From Haliea sp. (GTDB taxonomy: Bacteria > Pseudomonadota > Gammaproteobacteria > Pseudomonadales > Halieaceae), in contig JANQUV010000010.1 in the NCBI GenBank assembly GCA_030730585.1, positions 52,907 to 116,906 of the forward strand: a stretch of 64,000 nt of DNA. Direction: 5' to 3'. The notes under the pieces were generated by a model. That model saw only the letters and a list, made by a program, of their open reading frames with translations. It did no database searches and was not told the origin of the DNA. Below, one piece after another: positions 29,894-39,334 of the stretch; the stretch's first letter is position 1; every line of letters starts with the position of its first letter. The position numbers and the translations under genes were made by a program.

Positions 29894-32137
29894 TTGAGTA
29901 TATTAAGCGAACACGTGTCTTCTTTTACCCCCCGGTGGCGGCGCTTTAAAGACCGCCTGGCCACTGTCTCGGTTACCGCTGGTGGTGCCAGTGTGCTGGG
30001 CGCCATTTTGCTTATCTTCTTTTACCTGCTCTATGAAGTGTTGCCGCTGTTTGGTAGCGCGGATGTTGAGCCGCGTGCCGAAGTCGCTTCTCCTTTCGCC
30101 TCAGCGCCGCTATACCTCGCGGTAGAAGAACAAACAGAAATCGGCTTTGCCGTGTTTTCCAACTCCTCAGGAAGCTTTTTCCAGTTGGACAGTGGAGAAG
30201 TTCTCCTGACGTCAGATATGGCTTCGGAGCTGGGTGCGGTAACCGCAGTCGCCGAGGAAAGCCCGGCCAAGCGTATGATCGCGCTGGCGCACGAGTCTGG
30301 CGCCGTGTCCTTGTATGCGCATGAGTATCGACTGAGCTATCCGGATGGCAACAGAGTCATCACCCCAAGAATTGAGCGTTCCTACCCCGCTCTGGATCTG
30401 CGCGTGGCCAATGCCCCGGTGACGCAGCTCGCAGTCGGCGAAACCGACGATGCCCTGGTGCTCATCTCGCTAAATGCGGTGGGTGTGTTGCAGGCGCAGC
30501 GCTTTAACCGCTCGGAAAACTTTATGACGGGGGAGGTAAGCTTTGATGCCGAGCTTCTCACCCTGCCGCCTCTGGCGGGGGAAACAGCCGCTTTTCATGT
30601 AGACGAAGACTTGCGCTGGCTTTACCACATTGATACCAAGGGCGGCTTCACGGTTATCAACCTGCGTCAGCGCGACGCCATGGGCAAGCTGGAAGTGGCT
30701 AGCCGCGGCGAGTTGTTTGACCGTGGTGGGCAGCTCAGCGAGAGCGCCATGTTGCTGGGTGGTATTTCGCTGTTGGTTGCTTCCGACCGCGGTGAGCTCG
30801 TGCAGTATTTTATGGTGCGCGACGGAGAGGGCGGCCACCATCTGCAGCGCGTGCGAGAGTTCGATACCGATGGCATCGTGATTACAACGCTGCTGCCAGA
30901 GCACCGACGCAAAGGTTTTCTCGCTCTCGGCCGGCAGGGCGAAGTGCAGGTGTACCACACGACCGCGCATCGGCGGCTGCTCAGTGAAAGCGCCTTGCCC
31001 CTGGGCGGTGGCGCAGCGGCGATTTCGCCGCGCGCCGACGCACTACTGTTGGTCGACTCCGACGGCAGCTTGCGCAGCTGGCACATTGACAATGAACACC
31101 CGGATATTTCTTGGTCCGCACTGTGGACCGAAGTGTGGTACGAGAGTTACGACGAACCGGAGTATGTTTGGCAGTCTTCCGCATCGGACAACGATTTCGA
31201 GCCTAAATACAGCTTTGCGCCGCTGGCGTTCGGCACGCTTAAAGCCGCGTTTTATACAATGATGATTGCCGCCCCGCTGGCCATTTGTGGCGCCATTTAC
31301 ACAGCGTATTTCATGGCGCCTGCGCTGCGCCGCAAGATCAAACCCATGATTGAGCTGATGGAGGCACTGCCCACGGTGATTTTGGGGTTTCTTGCGGGCC
31401 TGTGGCTGGCGCCGCTGATTGAAGACAAGCTGACCGCGGTGATCACCCTCATGTTGGCGCTACCGTTCGGGGTTATTCTTTTTGCGTTTTTATGGTCGCG
31501 CTTGCCTCGTGCGATACGGTCATGGGTACCCGAGGGTTGGCATGCGGCTGTTTTGATTCCCGTCGTGATTTTTATAGGCTACGCCAGCTTTGCCAGCAAC
31601 GACGTTCTCGAGCTCTTGCTCTTCAACGGCGATATGCGCAACTGGATCACCTCTGAGTTGGGTATATCCTTCGATCAGCGCAATGCGCTAGTGGTTGGCA
31701 TTGCCATGGGTATGGCTGTGATCCCCACGATCTTTTCTATCTCTGAAGATGCTATTTTCTCGGTGCCCAAGCACCTTAGTTACGGCAGCCTGGCGCTAGG
31801 TGCAACTCCCTGGCAAACGCTGGTCGGTGTGGTGATACCTACGGCCAGCCCCGGCATTTTTTCCGGGCTGATGATCGGCCTGGGCCGCGCGGTAGGTGAA
31901 ACCATGATTGTACTCATGGCGACAGGCAACACCCCCATAATCGATATTAATATTTTTGAAGGCATGCGCACGCTATCGGCCAACATTGCGGTGGAAGTGC
32001 CTGAGGCTGAGGTAGACAGCACGCACTATCGTGTTTTGTTCCTTGCGGCGTTCGTGCTGTTTATGTTCACGTTTATGGTGAATACGGTGGCCGAGTTGGT
32101 TCGTCAGCGTTTGCGTATCAAGTATGGATCATTGTGA
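29894..32137 (+). CDS. pstC: Phosphate ABC transporter permease PstC, long form with periplasmic propeller-like insert
   Basis: This inner-membrane permease of the Pst system has 747 residues, more than twice the E. coli length of about 319. After a first membrane helix (about 28-50) comes about 390 residues of periplasmic sequence. It has repeated beta-rich blocks ending in phrases such as GAVSLYAH, GELVQYFM, GEVQVYHT and GSLRSWHI, like blades of a WD/YVTN-type propeller. The C-terminal 300 residues are a normal permease domain with the EAA-like loop SLALGATPWQTLVGVVIPTASPGI. It starts at TTG with a weak ribosome site. The long form is known in pseudomonads and vibrios. Confidence 0.9.
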   Translation: MSILSEHVSSFTPRWRRFKDRLATVSVTAGGASVLGAILLIFFYLLYEVLPLFGSADVEPRAEVASPFASAPLYLAVEEQTEIGFAVFSNSSGSFFQLDSGEVLLTSDMASELGAVTAVAEESPAKRMIALAHESGAVSLYAHEYRLSYPDGNRVITPRIERSYPALDLRVANAPVTQLAVGETDDALVLISLNAVGVLQAQRFNRSENFMTGEVSFDAELLTLPPLAGETAAFHVDEDLRWLYHIDTKGGFTVINLRQRDAMGKLEVASRGELFDRGGQLSESAMLLGGISLLVASDRGELVQYFMVRDGEGGHHLQRVREFDTDGIVITTLLPEHRRKGFLALGRQGEVQVYHTTAHRRLLSESALPLGGGAAAISPRADALLLVDSDGSLRSWHIDNEHPDISWSALWTEVWYESYDEPEYVWQSSASDNDFEPKYSFAPLAFGTLKAAFYTMMIAAPLAICGAIYTAYFMAPALRRKIKPMIELMEALPTVILGFLAGLWLAPLIEDKLTAVITLMLALPFGVILFAFLWSRLPRAIRSWVPEGWHAAVLIPVVIFIGYASFASNDVLELLLFNGDMRNWITSELGISFDQRNALVVGIAMGMAVIPTIFSISEDAIFSVPKHLSYGSLALGATPWQTLVGVVIPTASPGIFSGLMIGLGRAVGETMIVLMATGNTPIIDINIFEGMRTLSANIAVEVPEAEVDSTHYRVLFLAAFVLFMFTFMVNTVAELVRQRLRIKYGSL

Positions 32138-33852
32138 TGAACAAGATGATCGACGAACAAGAACTACACAACGACCAGGCGCCTGGCGTGAAAGCCTGGC
32201 TACGCAGTGGCGATCCCTTAATCTGGCTTAACGGCGCAGCTGTCAGTGTTTGCGTGATAGCCGTTGTCGGGCTGCTACTGCTGCTGGCAGTGCGCGGCCT
32301 CAGTCATTTCTGGCCGGCCGATGTGCTTGCGGTCACGGTCAGCTATCAGGGCCAGTCTCGCGAGTTGTTGGGTGAGGTGGTGGAAGAGGTTGAAGTATCT
32401 GGTGGCCAGTTGCGCGAGGCGGGTTTTGAGCTGCAGGGCTCGGGGCCATTTTTTCAACGCACGTTGTTGAAGCAGGGAAACCGTGATTTTCTCGGCACCG
32501 ACTTCACCTGGCTAATCGATGAGCAGTTTGGCGCTCGGCGATTTCCTGCCGACCTGCTGGTTGTTGAGCGTCTGGAGTGGGGCAATTTTTATGGCTATTT
32601 GCGCGGTGTTAACCGTTTGGGCGAGGCGCCGATAACCGTTGCGGAACAGGGCGAGGCCACGACGCTGGCTGCTCTGCAAACGCTGATTGCCGACACAGTT
32701 GCGGTACGAGAAGAAATCGACCACATTGAACAGGGTGCAATTGGTACCATCAACTACGATTTGGAGCGTCTGCGGCTGCGTGAAAGGGGCTTGGAGCTGG
32801 AGGGGCGCCTGGACGCCTTGGCTCAGGCTGAACTGGCCAGCGAGCGGGCTGAGCTAGAGTTACGTTTCCGTGAACTTCAGGACCAGCTCTACGTCCTGTA
32901 CGACAGCATCAAGGATCACAGTTACAGCGCGGAGCTGGCGGATGGCCGCGTGGTCACACTGCCCATTGCCAAGGTAGTGCGCGCCTACCAGCCCAATGCC
33001 ATGAACGTTCCGGCCAAGATGGCGATGTACGGAAAGCGGCTGTGGGAATTTCTGTCTCAGCCGCCGCGTGAAGCGAACACCGAAGGCGGCATTTTCCCGG
33101 CCATGTTCGGTACGGTGTTGATGGTGATTCTCATGTCAATCATCGTTACGCCGTTTGGTGTGGTCGCGGCGGTGTATTTGCGTGAATACGCCAGCCAGGG
33201 TTTTGTTACGCGTACCATTCGCGTTGCGGTGAATAATCTCGCCGGTGTGCCGTCCATTGTGTATGGCGTATTTGGCCTGGGTTTCTTCGTGTATTTTGTG
33301 GGCGGCGAGCTTGACCAGCTGTTTTTCCCGGCTTCTTTGCCGCGGCCTACCTTTGGTACCCCTGGCTTGATGTGGGCCTCTTTAACACTGGCCTTACTCA
33401 CATTGCCGGTGGTGATCGTGGCCACAGAAGAGGGCTTGGCGCGCATTCCCTCAACGGTACGTGAAGGCTCTCTGGCGCTGGGCGCAACGCGCGCGGAAAC
33501 GCTGTGGCGCGTGGTATTGCCGATGGCCAGCCCAGCGATGATGACAGGGCTGATTCTGGCGGTTGCGCGGGCGGCAGGCGAGGTGGCGCCGCTGATGCTA
33601 GTGGGGGTAGTGAAGCTGGCACCCACCTTACCCTTAGATGCCAATTACCCCTATTTACACCTTGACCAGAAATTCATGCACCTTGGCTTCCATATTTATG
33701 ATGTTGGCTTTCAGAGCCCTAACGTTGAGGCGGCACGGCCGTTGGTTTACGCCACTGCATTTTTGCTGGTGGTGATTATTGCCTTGCTGAACCTCACAGC
33801 CGTAAGCTTGCGCAACCGTCTGCGCGAGCGCTACAAATCGCTAGAACATTAG
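32137..33852 (+). CDS. pstA: Phosphate ABC transporter permease PstA, long form
   Basis: This is the second permease of the Pst transporter, 571 residues against about 296 in E. coli. After one membrane helix (about 38-58) there is a periplasmic insert of some 230 residues. It includes a coiled-coil-prone stretch ([20 protein letters not shown] and following). The permease domain follows with the loop [24 protein letters not shown]. The ATG at 32137 overlaps the pstC stop (TGATG); the track begins one codon earlier at GTG. The pairing with long PstC suggests the two inserts work together in the periplasm. Confidence 0.92.
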   Translation: MNKMIDEQELHNDQAPGVKAWLRSGDPLIWLNGAAVSVCVIAVVGLLLLLAVRGLSHFWPADVLAVTVSYQGQSRELLGEVVEEVEVSGGQLREAGFELQGSGPFFQRTLLKQGNRDFLGTDFTWLIDEQFGARRFPADLLVVERLEWGNFYGYLRGVNRLGEAPITVAEQGEATTLAALQTLIADTVAVREEIDHIEQGAIGTINYDLERLRLRERGLELEGRLDALAQAELASERAELELRFRELQDQLYVLYDSIKDHSYSAELADGRVVTLPIAKVVRAYQPNAMNVPAKMAMYGKRLWEFLSQPPREANTEGGIFPAMFGTVLMVILMSIIVTPFGVVAAVYLREYASQGFVTRTIRVAVNNLAGVPSIVYGVFGLGFFVYFVGGELDQLFFPASLPRPTFGTPGLMWASLTLALLTLPVVIVATEEGLARIPSTVREGSLALGATRAETLWRVVLPMASPAMMTGLILAVARAAGEVAPLMLVGVVKLAPTLPLDANYPYLHLDQKFMHLGFHIYDVGFQSPNVEAARPLVYATAFLLVVIIALLNLTAVSLRNRLRERYKSLEH

Positions 33853-33865
33853 ACAGGACTTCACT

Positions 33866-34696
33866 ATGCAAACTCATGCTTTGGATATTCAGGCCCTGAA
33901 ACGCGATCAAACGCGCTCCGCGAGCCCTGCGGCGCCCGCGGCAACGAGCCTGCGGATGGAGAATCTGAATTTGTTCTACAACCAGCGCTCGCAGGCGCTG
34001 TTTGACATTAACCTGGAAATACCGCGACAGCGGGTGACGGCGTTTATTGGCCCCAGCGGTTGCGGCAAGTCCAGCCTTCTGCGCTGTATTAACCGCATGA
34101 ACGACCTCGTAGACGGTTGCCGTATCGAGGGCCGCCTACTTCTTGACGACGAGGATATTTACGATCGTCGTGTCGATGTGGCCGCACTGCGCCGGCGTGT
34201 GGGCATGGTGTTTCAGAAACCCAACCCCTTTCCTAAGAGTATTTATGAAAATGTCGCCTACGGGCTGCGAATCCAGGGTATCAACAAGAAGCGGGTGTTG
34301 GACGAGGTGGTAGAAAGGTCGCTGCGCGCCGCAGCGCTATGGGATGAAGTGAAAGATCGACTGCACGAAAGCGCACTCAGTCTGTCAGGCGGCCAGCAGC
34401 AGCGTTTGGTCATTGCGCGCACAATTGCGGTAGAGCCGGAAGTGCTGCTCCTTGACGAACCAGCCTCTGCCTTGGACCCAATCTCCACGCTAAAGATTGA
34501 AGAGCTCATCTACGAACTCAAGGCGCGCTACACCATTGTCATTGTTACCCACAATATGCAGCAGGCGGCGCGTGTGTCGGATATGACCGCGTTTATGTAT
34601 ATGGGTAAATTGATTGAGTACGACGATACCGATACCCTGTTCACAAATCCGGAACAGAAGCAGACCGAGGACTACATCACCGGCCGTTACGGCTGA
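33866..34696 (+). CDS. pstB: Phosphate ABC transporter ATPase PstB
   Basis: This is the ATPase of the Pst transporter (276 residues). It shows Walker A (GPSGCGKSS, about residue 63), the PstB-specific [20 protein letters not shown]-loop region, signature LSGGQQQR, Walker B ([13 protein letters not shown]) and the H-loop VTHNMQQA. It is thirteen bases downstream of pstA and followed by phoU, the standard order. Confidence 0.97.
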   Translation: MQTHALDIQALKRDQTRSASPAAPAATSLRMENLNLFYNQRSQALFDINLEIPRQRVTAFIGPSGCGKSSLLRCINRMNDLVDGCRIEGRLLLDDEDIYDRRVDVAALRRRVGMVFQKPNPFPKSIYENVAYGLRIQGINKKRVLDEVVERSLRAAALWDEVKDRLHESALSLSGGQQQRLVIARTIAVEPEVLLLDEPASALDPISTLKIEELIYELKARYTIVIVTHNMQQAARVSDMTAFMYMGKLIEYDDTDTLFTNPEQKQTEDYITGRYG

Positions 34697-34706
34697 GGAC
34701 ACTATC

Positions 34707-35432
34707 ATGCTCCATCAGGACAGCTACAAGCAGCATATTTCGGCTCAATTCAACGCCGAGCTGGAATCTGTGAAAAACCACCTGCTGGAAATGGGCGGCT
34801 TGGTTGAACAGCAGATCGGTAAAGCCGTTGAGTCGTTGTTAAACCGGGACAGTGGCCTCGCGGAAGAGGTTATTGCAGGCGACGTGCAGGTGAATCAGTT
34901 AGAGATCAATATCGATGAGGAGTGTTCTCGCATTTTGGCAAGGCGCCAGCCTGCGGCCAGCGATTTGCGTTTGGTTCTTGCTATCTCGAAAGTGATCACA
35001 GACCTGGAGCGCATCGGTGATGAGGCAAGTAAGATCGCACGTCAAGCAGTAAAGGCCGCTGAAGAGGGCGGCAATGCAGGCAGCAGCTTCGTGGAGATAC
35101 GCCACATCGGCAGCCACGTTGGCGACATGTTGCGCCGGGCCCTCGATGCTTTCGCCAGGCTGGATGTTGATATGGCGGTGCAAACCGTGATCGCAGACCG
35201 GGAGGTGGATTCTGAGTATGCGAGCGCTATGCGCAGCCTGGTGACTTTCATGATGGAGGATCCGCGGACTATTGGCCCCGTGCTAGGGCAGATGTGGGCG
35301 CTGCGCAGCCTGGAGCGTGTTGGCGATCACGCCAGTAATATCGCGGAGCACGTGATCTACTTGGTGCGCGGCCTGGATGTGCGGCATGTTGAACCCGATG
35401 ACCTGGTCGCACAGGTTGAAGAGCACCAATAA
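34707..35432 (+). CDS. phoU: Phosphate transport system regulator PhoU
   Basis: This negative regulator links Pst activity to PhoR. The 241-residue, all-helical protein has two PhoU repeats, each with the metal-binding E/DxxxD type motif: DLERIGDEASKIA and LERVGDHASNIAEHVIYLV. The track ORF begins at 34614 in the end of pstB. The ATG at 34707 has GAGGA about eight bases upstream and gives the usual MLHQDSYKQHISAQF start. It ends the pst operon. Confidence 0.95.
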   Translation: MLHQDSYKQHISAQFNAELESVKNHLLEMGGLVEQQIGKAVESLLNRDSGLAEEVIAGDVQVNQLEINIDEECSRILARRQPAASDLRLVLAISKVITDLERIGDEASKIARQAVKAAEEGGNAGSSFVEIRHIGSHVGDMLRRALDAFARLDVDMAVQTVIADREVDSEYASAMRSLVTFMMEDPRTIGPVLGQMWALRSLERVGDHASNIAEHVIYLVRGLDVRHVEPDDLVAQVEEHQ

Positions 35433-35459
35433 GCTTTAGATTGTCTGTCTGTAACAATA

Positions 35460-35499
35460 GTGTCATAAAAAAAACATAAAATTGACATTTAACTGTCAT
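35460..35499 (+). promoter_or_regulatory. Array of four Pho half-sites before the porin gene
   Basis: Seven-base half-sites lie at 35460 (GTGTCAT), 35471 (AAAACAT), 35482 (TTGACAT) and 35493 (CTGTCAT), each exactly 11 bases apart. The last two form a good Pho box; the first two are weaker. They lie 38 bases before the porin ATG and predict PhoB control. A clear -10 is not visible. Confidence 0.75.
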
Positions 35500-35536
35500 G
35501 CGCGGCAGCGCTGACACAGACAGATGAGGCAAAATC

Positions 35537-36823
35537 ATGAACAAATTCTCTCTGGGGTGGGCAGTGGCCGCGGCCTCCACTACGCTTGTGTTGTCGTCCG
35601 CCGTAGCAACAGCTGCCGTCAGTGAAAGCGATTTCGCACAGCTTAAAGTACAAATGGAAGGGCTCTTGGCGCGCGTGGCGCTGCTGGAGAACGAAAACGC
35701 CGAGCTTCGCGAAAATACCGCCAATGCGGTGTCGGAGATTCGTATCACGCGAGAAGAGGTTGCCGCCGCCCCCCGGCCTGTCGTGCAAGATACTGGCATG
35801 GATAGTTTGCGTTTTTCCGGTGATTTCCGCTATCGCTACGAAGAAATAGACGTTGGCCTGAGTGATGTTCGCACTCGCCACCGAATTCGTGCGCGCGCGG
35901 GCTTTGAGGCGCAGCTGCCGCGCGATGTTGAAGTTGGGTTGCGGCTCGCCGCAGGTAATGATTCGCCTGTATCGGGGAATGCCACGCTCGGTGATGGAGG
36001 AAGCAGTAAAGAAATATTCCTCGATCAGGCTTGGGCAACCTGGCGTCCCTTCGATGGCGCCTATGCCACCATCGGGAAAATGAAGAACCCCTTGTTCCGC
36101 CCGGAAGGGTCGGGATTGCTCTGGGACTCGGATTACACGCCTGAAGGCGTGGCACTGGGCTGGGGCAGTGACAATGTTTTCGTCAATGTGGTTGCTCACA
36201 CGCTGAGCAGCGACACGGCACGCGCTAACAGCGTTTTTTATCATGGTGTGCAATCGGGCTTTAAGTTGGGCCTCGGAGAACAGTTGGGGTTAACCGTTGG
36301 AGCCAGCTACATTGATATGCCAGTAAGGGGAAAGAGCAGCTTTTTTGACGACTTTGATGTGTTTTTTGGCAACAGTTTTTCCTGTGACAGCGACCGGCTC
36401 ACTCTCTGCACTTACGACAATAACTATGAAGAGCTTGAACTCTTCGCTACGCTGGATATTAAAGGCCTTGGTTTGCCCGCAGCGTTGTTTGGGCAATACG
36501 TGCAGAACCTGGACGCAGACGAGGAAGACACAGCGTGGGTAGCCGGTGCGCGACTGGGCAAGGCCAGTGCTGCAGGCAGTTGGCAGGTCACCTACGAGTT
36601 TGCCTCTATTGAGGCGGACGCCTTACTGGCTCTGCTGAGCGATTCCAATATCGGTGGCGGTGGAACCGATGTTCGCGGTCACCGGTTTGGTGCAGTGTAC
36701 GCCATCGATAAACAGTGGCATGTTGGCATCACGGCCTTTGTTCATAACGAGACACCGGGTAGTCGGCTGGATGATCCTATCGACTATGATCGGGTGATCT
36801 TCGACACCTCGTTCAAGTATTGA
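35537..36823 (+). CDS. Putative outer-membrane porin of the phosphate regulon
   Basis: This 428-residue protein is predicted to form an outer-membrane beta-barrel. A signal peptide (about 1-27) ends AVATA. A short coiled coil (about 35-75, VQMEGLLARVALLENENAELREN in outline) probably trimerises. Alternating beta-strand sequence begins at SLRFSGDFRYRYEE, and the C-terminus ends in an aromatic (SFKY). Similar proteins are annotated as putative porin (Porin_5-like). Two cysteines in an extracellular-like loop (FSCDSDRLTLCTY) could form a disulfide. The Pho-site array upstream suggests phosphate or phosphoester uptake, by analogy with OprO/OprP, though it is not clearly of that family. Confidence 0.8.
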   Translation: MNKFSLGWAVAAASTTLVLSSAVATAAVSESDFAQLKVQMEGLLARVALLENENAELRENTANAVSEIRITREEVAAAPRPVVQDTGMDSLRFSGDFRYRYEEIDVGLSDVRTRHRIRARAGFEAQLPRDVEVGLRLAAGNDSPVSGNATLGDGGSSKEIFLDQAWATWRPFDGAYATIGKMKNPLFRPEGSGLLWDSDYTPEGVALGWGSDNVFVNVVAHTLSSDTARANSVFYHGVQSGFKLGLGEQLGLTVGASYIDMPVRGKSSFFDDFDVFFGNSFSCDSDRLTLCTYDNNYEELELFATLDIKGLGLPAALFGQYVQNLDADEEDTAWVAGARLGKASAAGSWQVTYEFASIEADALLALLSDSNIGGGGTDVRGHRFGAVYAIDKQWHVGITAFVHNETPGSRLDDPIDYDRVIFDTSFKY

Positions 36824-36917
36824 TGACTGCGTAACGTAAGCCTTGCTGCTGTCTGTGGAACCGCTATACGATCCGCGTGTGCGGTGCTGCGAAGGCGCAT
36901 AGCTTTCGAGCGTTGCG

Positions 36918-36947
36918 TTGCTTTGTGCGATGCTGCTTGAGTACAAT
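36918..36947 (+). promoter_or_regulatory. Candidate promoter of tRNA-Glu
   Basis: TTGCTT (36918-36923), an 18-base spacer and TACAAT (36942-36947) precede the tRNA by about 30 bases. The GC-rich stretch after the -10 resembles a stringent-type discriminator. Confidence 0.5.
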
Positions 36948-36976
36948 ACGGGTCTGCGTTAAACCAATGCGTCTAT

Positions 36977-37052
36977 GTCCCCTTCGTCTAGTGGCCTAGG
37001 ACACTGCCCTTTCACGGCGGTAACAGGGGTTCGAACCCCCTAGGGGACGCCA
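36977..37052 (+). tRNA. tRNA-Glu (anticodon TTC)
   Basis: This is a complete 76-base cloverleaf. The acceptor GTCCCCT pairs with AGGGGAC. The anticodon loop is CTTTCAC with TTC at 34-36, the T-arm is AGGGG-TTCGAAC-CCCCT, and CCA is encoded. The anticodon stem has one U-G wobble. The sequence is close to E. coli tRNA-Glu. Confidence 0.97.
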
Positions 37053-37068
37053 CTTATCGGAACTGCCC

Positions 37069-38136
37069 ATGAGTCGTTACTGGAGTGACGTTGTTCAACG
37101 TCTAACGCCCTACGTACCCGGCGAACAGCCGCAGCACCCGCGGCTGATCAAGCTCAATACCAATGAAAGCCCGTACCCACCGTCACCCCGTGTGCTCGAT
37201 GCGATCCACAGTATCGACGGCGATGCCCTGCGGCGCTACCCCGACCCTGAATCCAGCGCGCTGCGTGTAGCGTTTGCGGAAGCGGCTGGCCTGCAGCCCG
37301 AGCAGGTGTTTCTTGGCAACGGGTCTGACGAAGTGTTGGCGCATGTGTTCCTCGGGTTGTTACGGCATGATGCGCCGCTGCTATTCCCGGACATCAGCTA
37401 CAGCTTCTATCCCGTTTGGTGTGACCTTTACGGTATTACCGGAGAGACGGTGCCCCTGCGTGACGACTTCAGTATTGCGGTGGTCGATTACACGCGTCCT
37501 AACGGCGGCATCATTCTGCCTAACCCGAATGCCCCCACTGGCTTATTGCTTGGCCTTGATGATGTTCGCACGTTATTGGAAGCCAACCGGCAAAGCGTGG
37601 TGGTGATTGACGAAGCCTATATCGACTTTGGCGGAGAGTCGGCGGTGAGGCTGGTGGATCGGTATGACAATCTGCTGGTGGTGCAAACACTATCCAAGTC
37701 GCGGGCACTGGCCGGCTTGCGGGTTGGCGTGGCTTTTGGGCAGGCGAAGCTGATCGATGGCTTACAGCGGGTTAAGAACTCGTTTAACTCCTATCCTCTG
37801 GATGCGGTTGCGCAACGCGCCGTGTTGGCGTCATTGGGTGACGGGCGCTGGTTTCAGGAATCCTGTGAGAAAGTCATTGCCAGCCGGGTGCGGCTAACGG
37901 CGGGCCTTGTGGAGCTGGGTTTTACTGTCGTGCCGTCTAGCGCCAACTTTGTGTTTGCCTCGCCGGGAGCGGGGCGCGATGCGCAGGCGCTGTTTTTGGC
38001 CTTGCGCGAGCAGGGCATCATCGTGCGGCACTTTGCGAAACCGCGCATCGGTGATTTCCTCCGCATTACCGTTGGCACCGATGAGCAGTGCGATGCGCTG
38101 CTCGACGCTTTATCGGGCCTGTTAGCTGCGCTGTAA
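37069..38136 (+). CDS. hisC: Histidinol-phosphate aminotransferase HisC
   Basis: This PLP enzyme of histidine synthesis (class I/II aminotransferase) has 355 residues. [12 protein letters not shown] is the HisC N-terminal signature, LGNGSDE the cofactor-phosphate segment, and NPNAPTG and DEAYIDFGG bind the ring. [15 protein letters not shown] holds the Schiff-base lysine. It starts 16 bases after the tRNA and may be read from the tRNA promoter. No other his gene is near. It ends convergently with, and overlaps by 15 bases, the KASIII gene. Confidence 0.93.
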   Translation: MSRYWSDVVQRLTPYVPGEQPQHPRLIKLNTNESPYPPSPRVLDAIHSIDGDALRRYPDPESSALRVAFAEAAGLQPEQVFLGNGSDEVLAHVFLGLLRHDAPLLFPDISYSFYPVWCDLYGITGETVPLRDDFSIAVVDYTRPNGGIILPNPNAPTGLLLGLDDVRTLLEANRQSVVVIDEAYIDFGGESAVRLVDRYDNLLVVQTLSKSRALAGLRVGVAFGQAKLIDGLQRVKNSFNSYPLDAVAQRAVLASLGDGRWFQESCEKVIASRVRLTAGLVELGFTVVPSSANFVFASPGAGRDAQALFLALREQGIIVRHFAKPRIGDFLRITVGTDEQCDALLDALSGLLAAL

Positions 38137-39243
38137 AACGACGCTGCCAATGCTGTAGCCGGCGCCAAAAGAACACAGCACACCCAAGTCACCGCTGACA
38201 AAATCGGCACGGTGTTTGTGGAAGGCAATAACGGAACCTGCTGAGCTGGTGTTGGCGTACTCATCAAGTATGGTGGGCGCCTCATCGGCTGTGGCGTCAC
38301 GGCCCAGTACTTTACGTGAAATAAGCTGGTTCATGCTCAGATTGGCCTGGTGCAGCCAGAGCCGTTTGAGCTGTTCGGGTGCAATGGCCAAGTGCTGCAA
38401 CTGGTCACTGATTTGCCGAGCCACCGCCGGGCAGACCTCCTTAAACACCTTGCGCCCCTCCTGCACAAAAAGCTTGTCAGTGCTGCCAATACCCTCTTCG
38501 GCGGCGCGGTTAAGAAAGCCAAAGTTATTGCGGATGTTGTTGGAATATATCGTTTGCAGGCGGCTGTCCAGAATGCGGTAGGTGTCGTTGGTAGAGGCAT
38601 CTGCCTCACGCTCCAGGATCAGTGCGGTACAGACATCGCCGAAGATGAAATGCGAATCACGATCGCGAAAATTCAGATGGCCGCTGCAGATCTCCGGGTT
38701 CAAAATCAGTACACAACGCGCGCTGCCGGCGTTGATGCTGTCGCGCGCCTGCTGAATGGCAAACGTCGCCGATGAGCAGGCGACGTTCATATCGAAACCG
38801 AAGCCCTCAATGCCCAGAGCATGCTGCACTTCGACTGCAACGGCCGGGTAGGCGCGCTGTAAATTGGAGCAGGCTACGATGACCGCGTCGATATCCGCCG
38901 GCTGCTTGCGTGCTTGATCCATCGCTTCGCGCGCAGCCGCAACGGCGATTTCACATTGAATTGACGGGCTGCTGTCGGGCCGCTCTGGAATGCGGGGCAC
39001 CATTCTTTGTGGGTCGAGAATGCCTGCCTTGTCGATGACGTAGCGCGACTTGATGCCTGAGGCTTTTTCGACAAATTCCGCCGAGGAGGGCTGCATGGGT
39101 GCCAGCTCACCGGCTGCGATCAGCGCGGCATTTTCGGTATTGAAATGTTCGACCCAGGCATTAAATGAGTCAACCAGCTCGACGTTGCTGATGGATTGGT
39201 CGGGCGTAAATAACCCCGTGCCGCTAATGACGACCTCGCTCAT
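38122..39243 (-). CDS. Beta-ketoacyl-ACP synthase III homologue (FabH-like)
   Basis: This 373-residue thiolase-fold condensing enzyme has the Cys-His-Asn triad: NVACSSATF (Cys), [11 protein letters not shown] (His) and [10 protein letters not shown] (Asn). FabH itself is about 317 residues. The longer N-terminal region, with a helical stretch around 25-65, marks the FabH-like subgroup that in pseudomonads can condense medium-chain acyl-CoA with malonyl-ACP. That substrate is inference from the group, so I leave the symbol blank. It is not next to other fab genes. Confidence 0.88.
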   Translation of the reverse strand: MSEVVISGTGLFTPDQSISNVELVDSFNAWVEHFNTENAALIAAGELAPMQPSSAEFVEKASGIKSRYVIDKAGILDPQRMVPRIPERPDSSPSIQCEIAVAAAREAMDQARKQPADIDAVIVACSNLQRAYPAVAVEVQHALGIEGFGFDMNVACSSATFAIQQARDSINAGSARCVLILNPEICSGHLNFRDRDSHFIFGDVCTALILEREADASTNDTYRILDSRLQTIYSNNIRNNFGFLNRAAEEGIGSTDKLFVQEGRKVFKEVCPAVARQISDQLQHLAIAPEQLKRLWLHQANLSMNQLISRKVLGRDATADEAPTILDEYANTSSAGSVIAFHKHRADFVSGDLGVLCSFGAGYSIGSVVLQRS

Positions 39244-39289
39244 GACGTACCGATTTCCTGTGGCTGCGCGTTAATGGGCCAGTGTAACC

Positions 39290-39317
39290 AAAAAAGGCCG
39301 CTGCAGGGCGGCCTTTT
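39290..39317 (-). terminator. Intrinsic terminator of gltA
   Basis: AAAAGGCCGC (39292-39301) pairs with GCGGCCTTTT (39308-39317). On the minus strand the stem is followed by a T-run, eighteen bases after the gltA stop. Confidence 0.85.
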
Positions 39318-39334
39318 ACAGCTGAAGCAGGCGT

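Noticed and set aside
35489-36253. 254-residue minus-strand ORF
   Set aside because: Antisense to the porin gene, whose signal peptide and barrel pattern are convincing.
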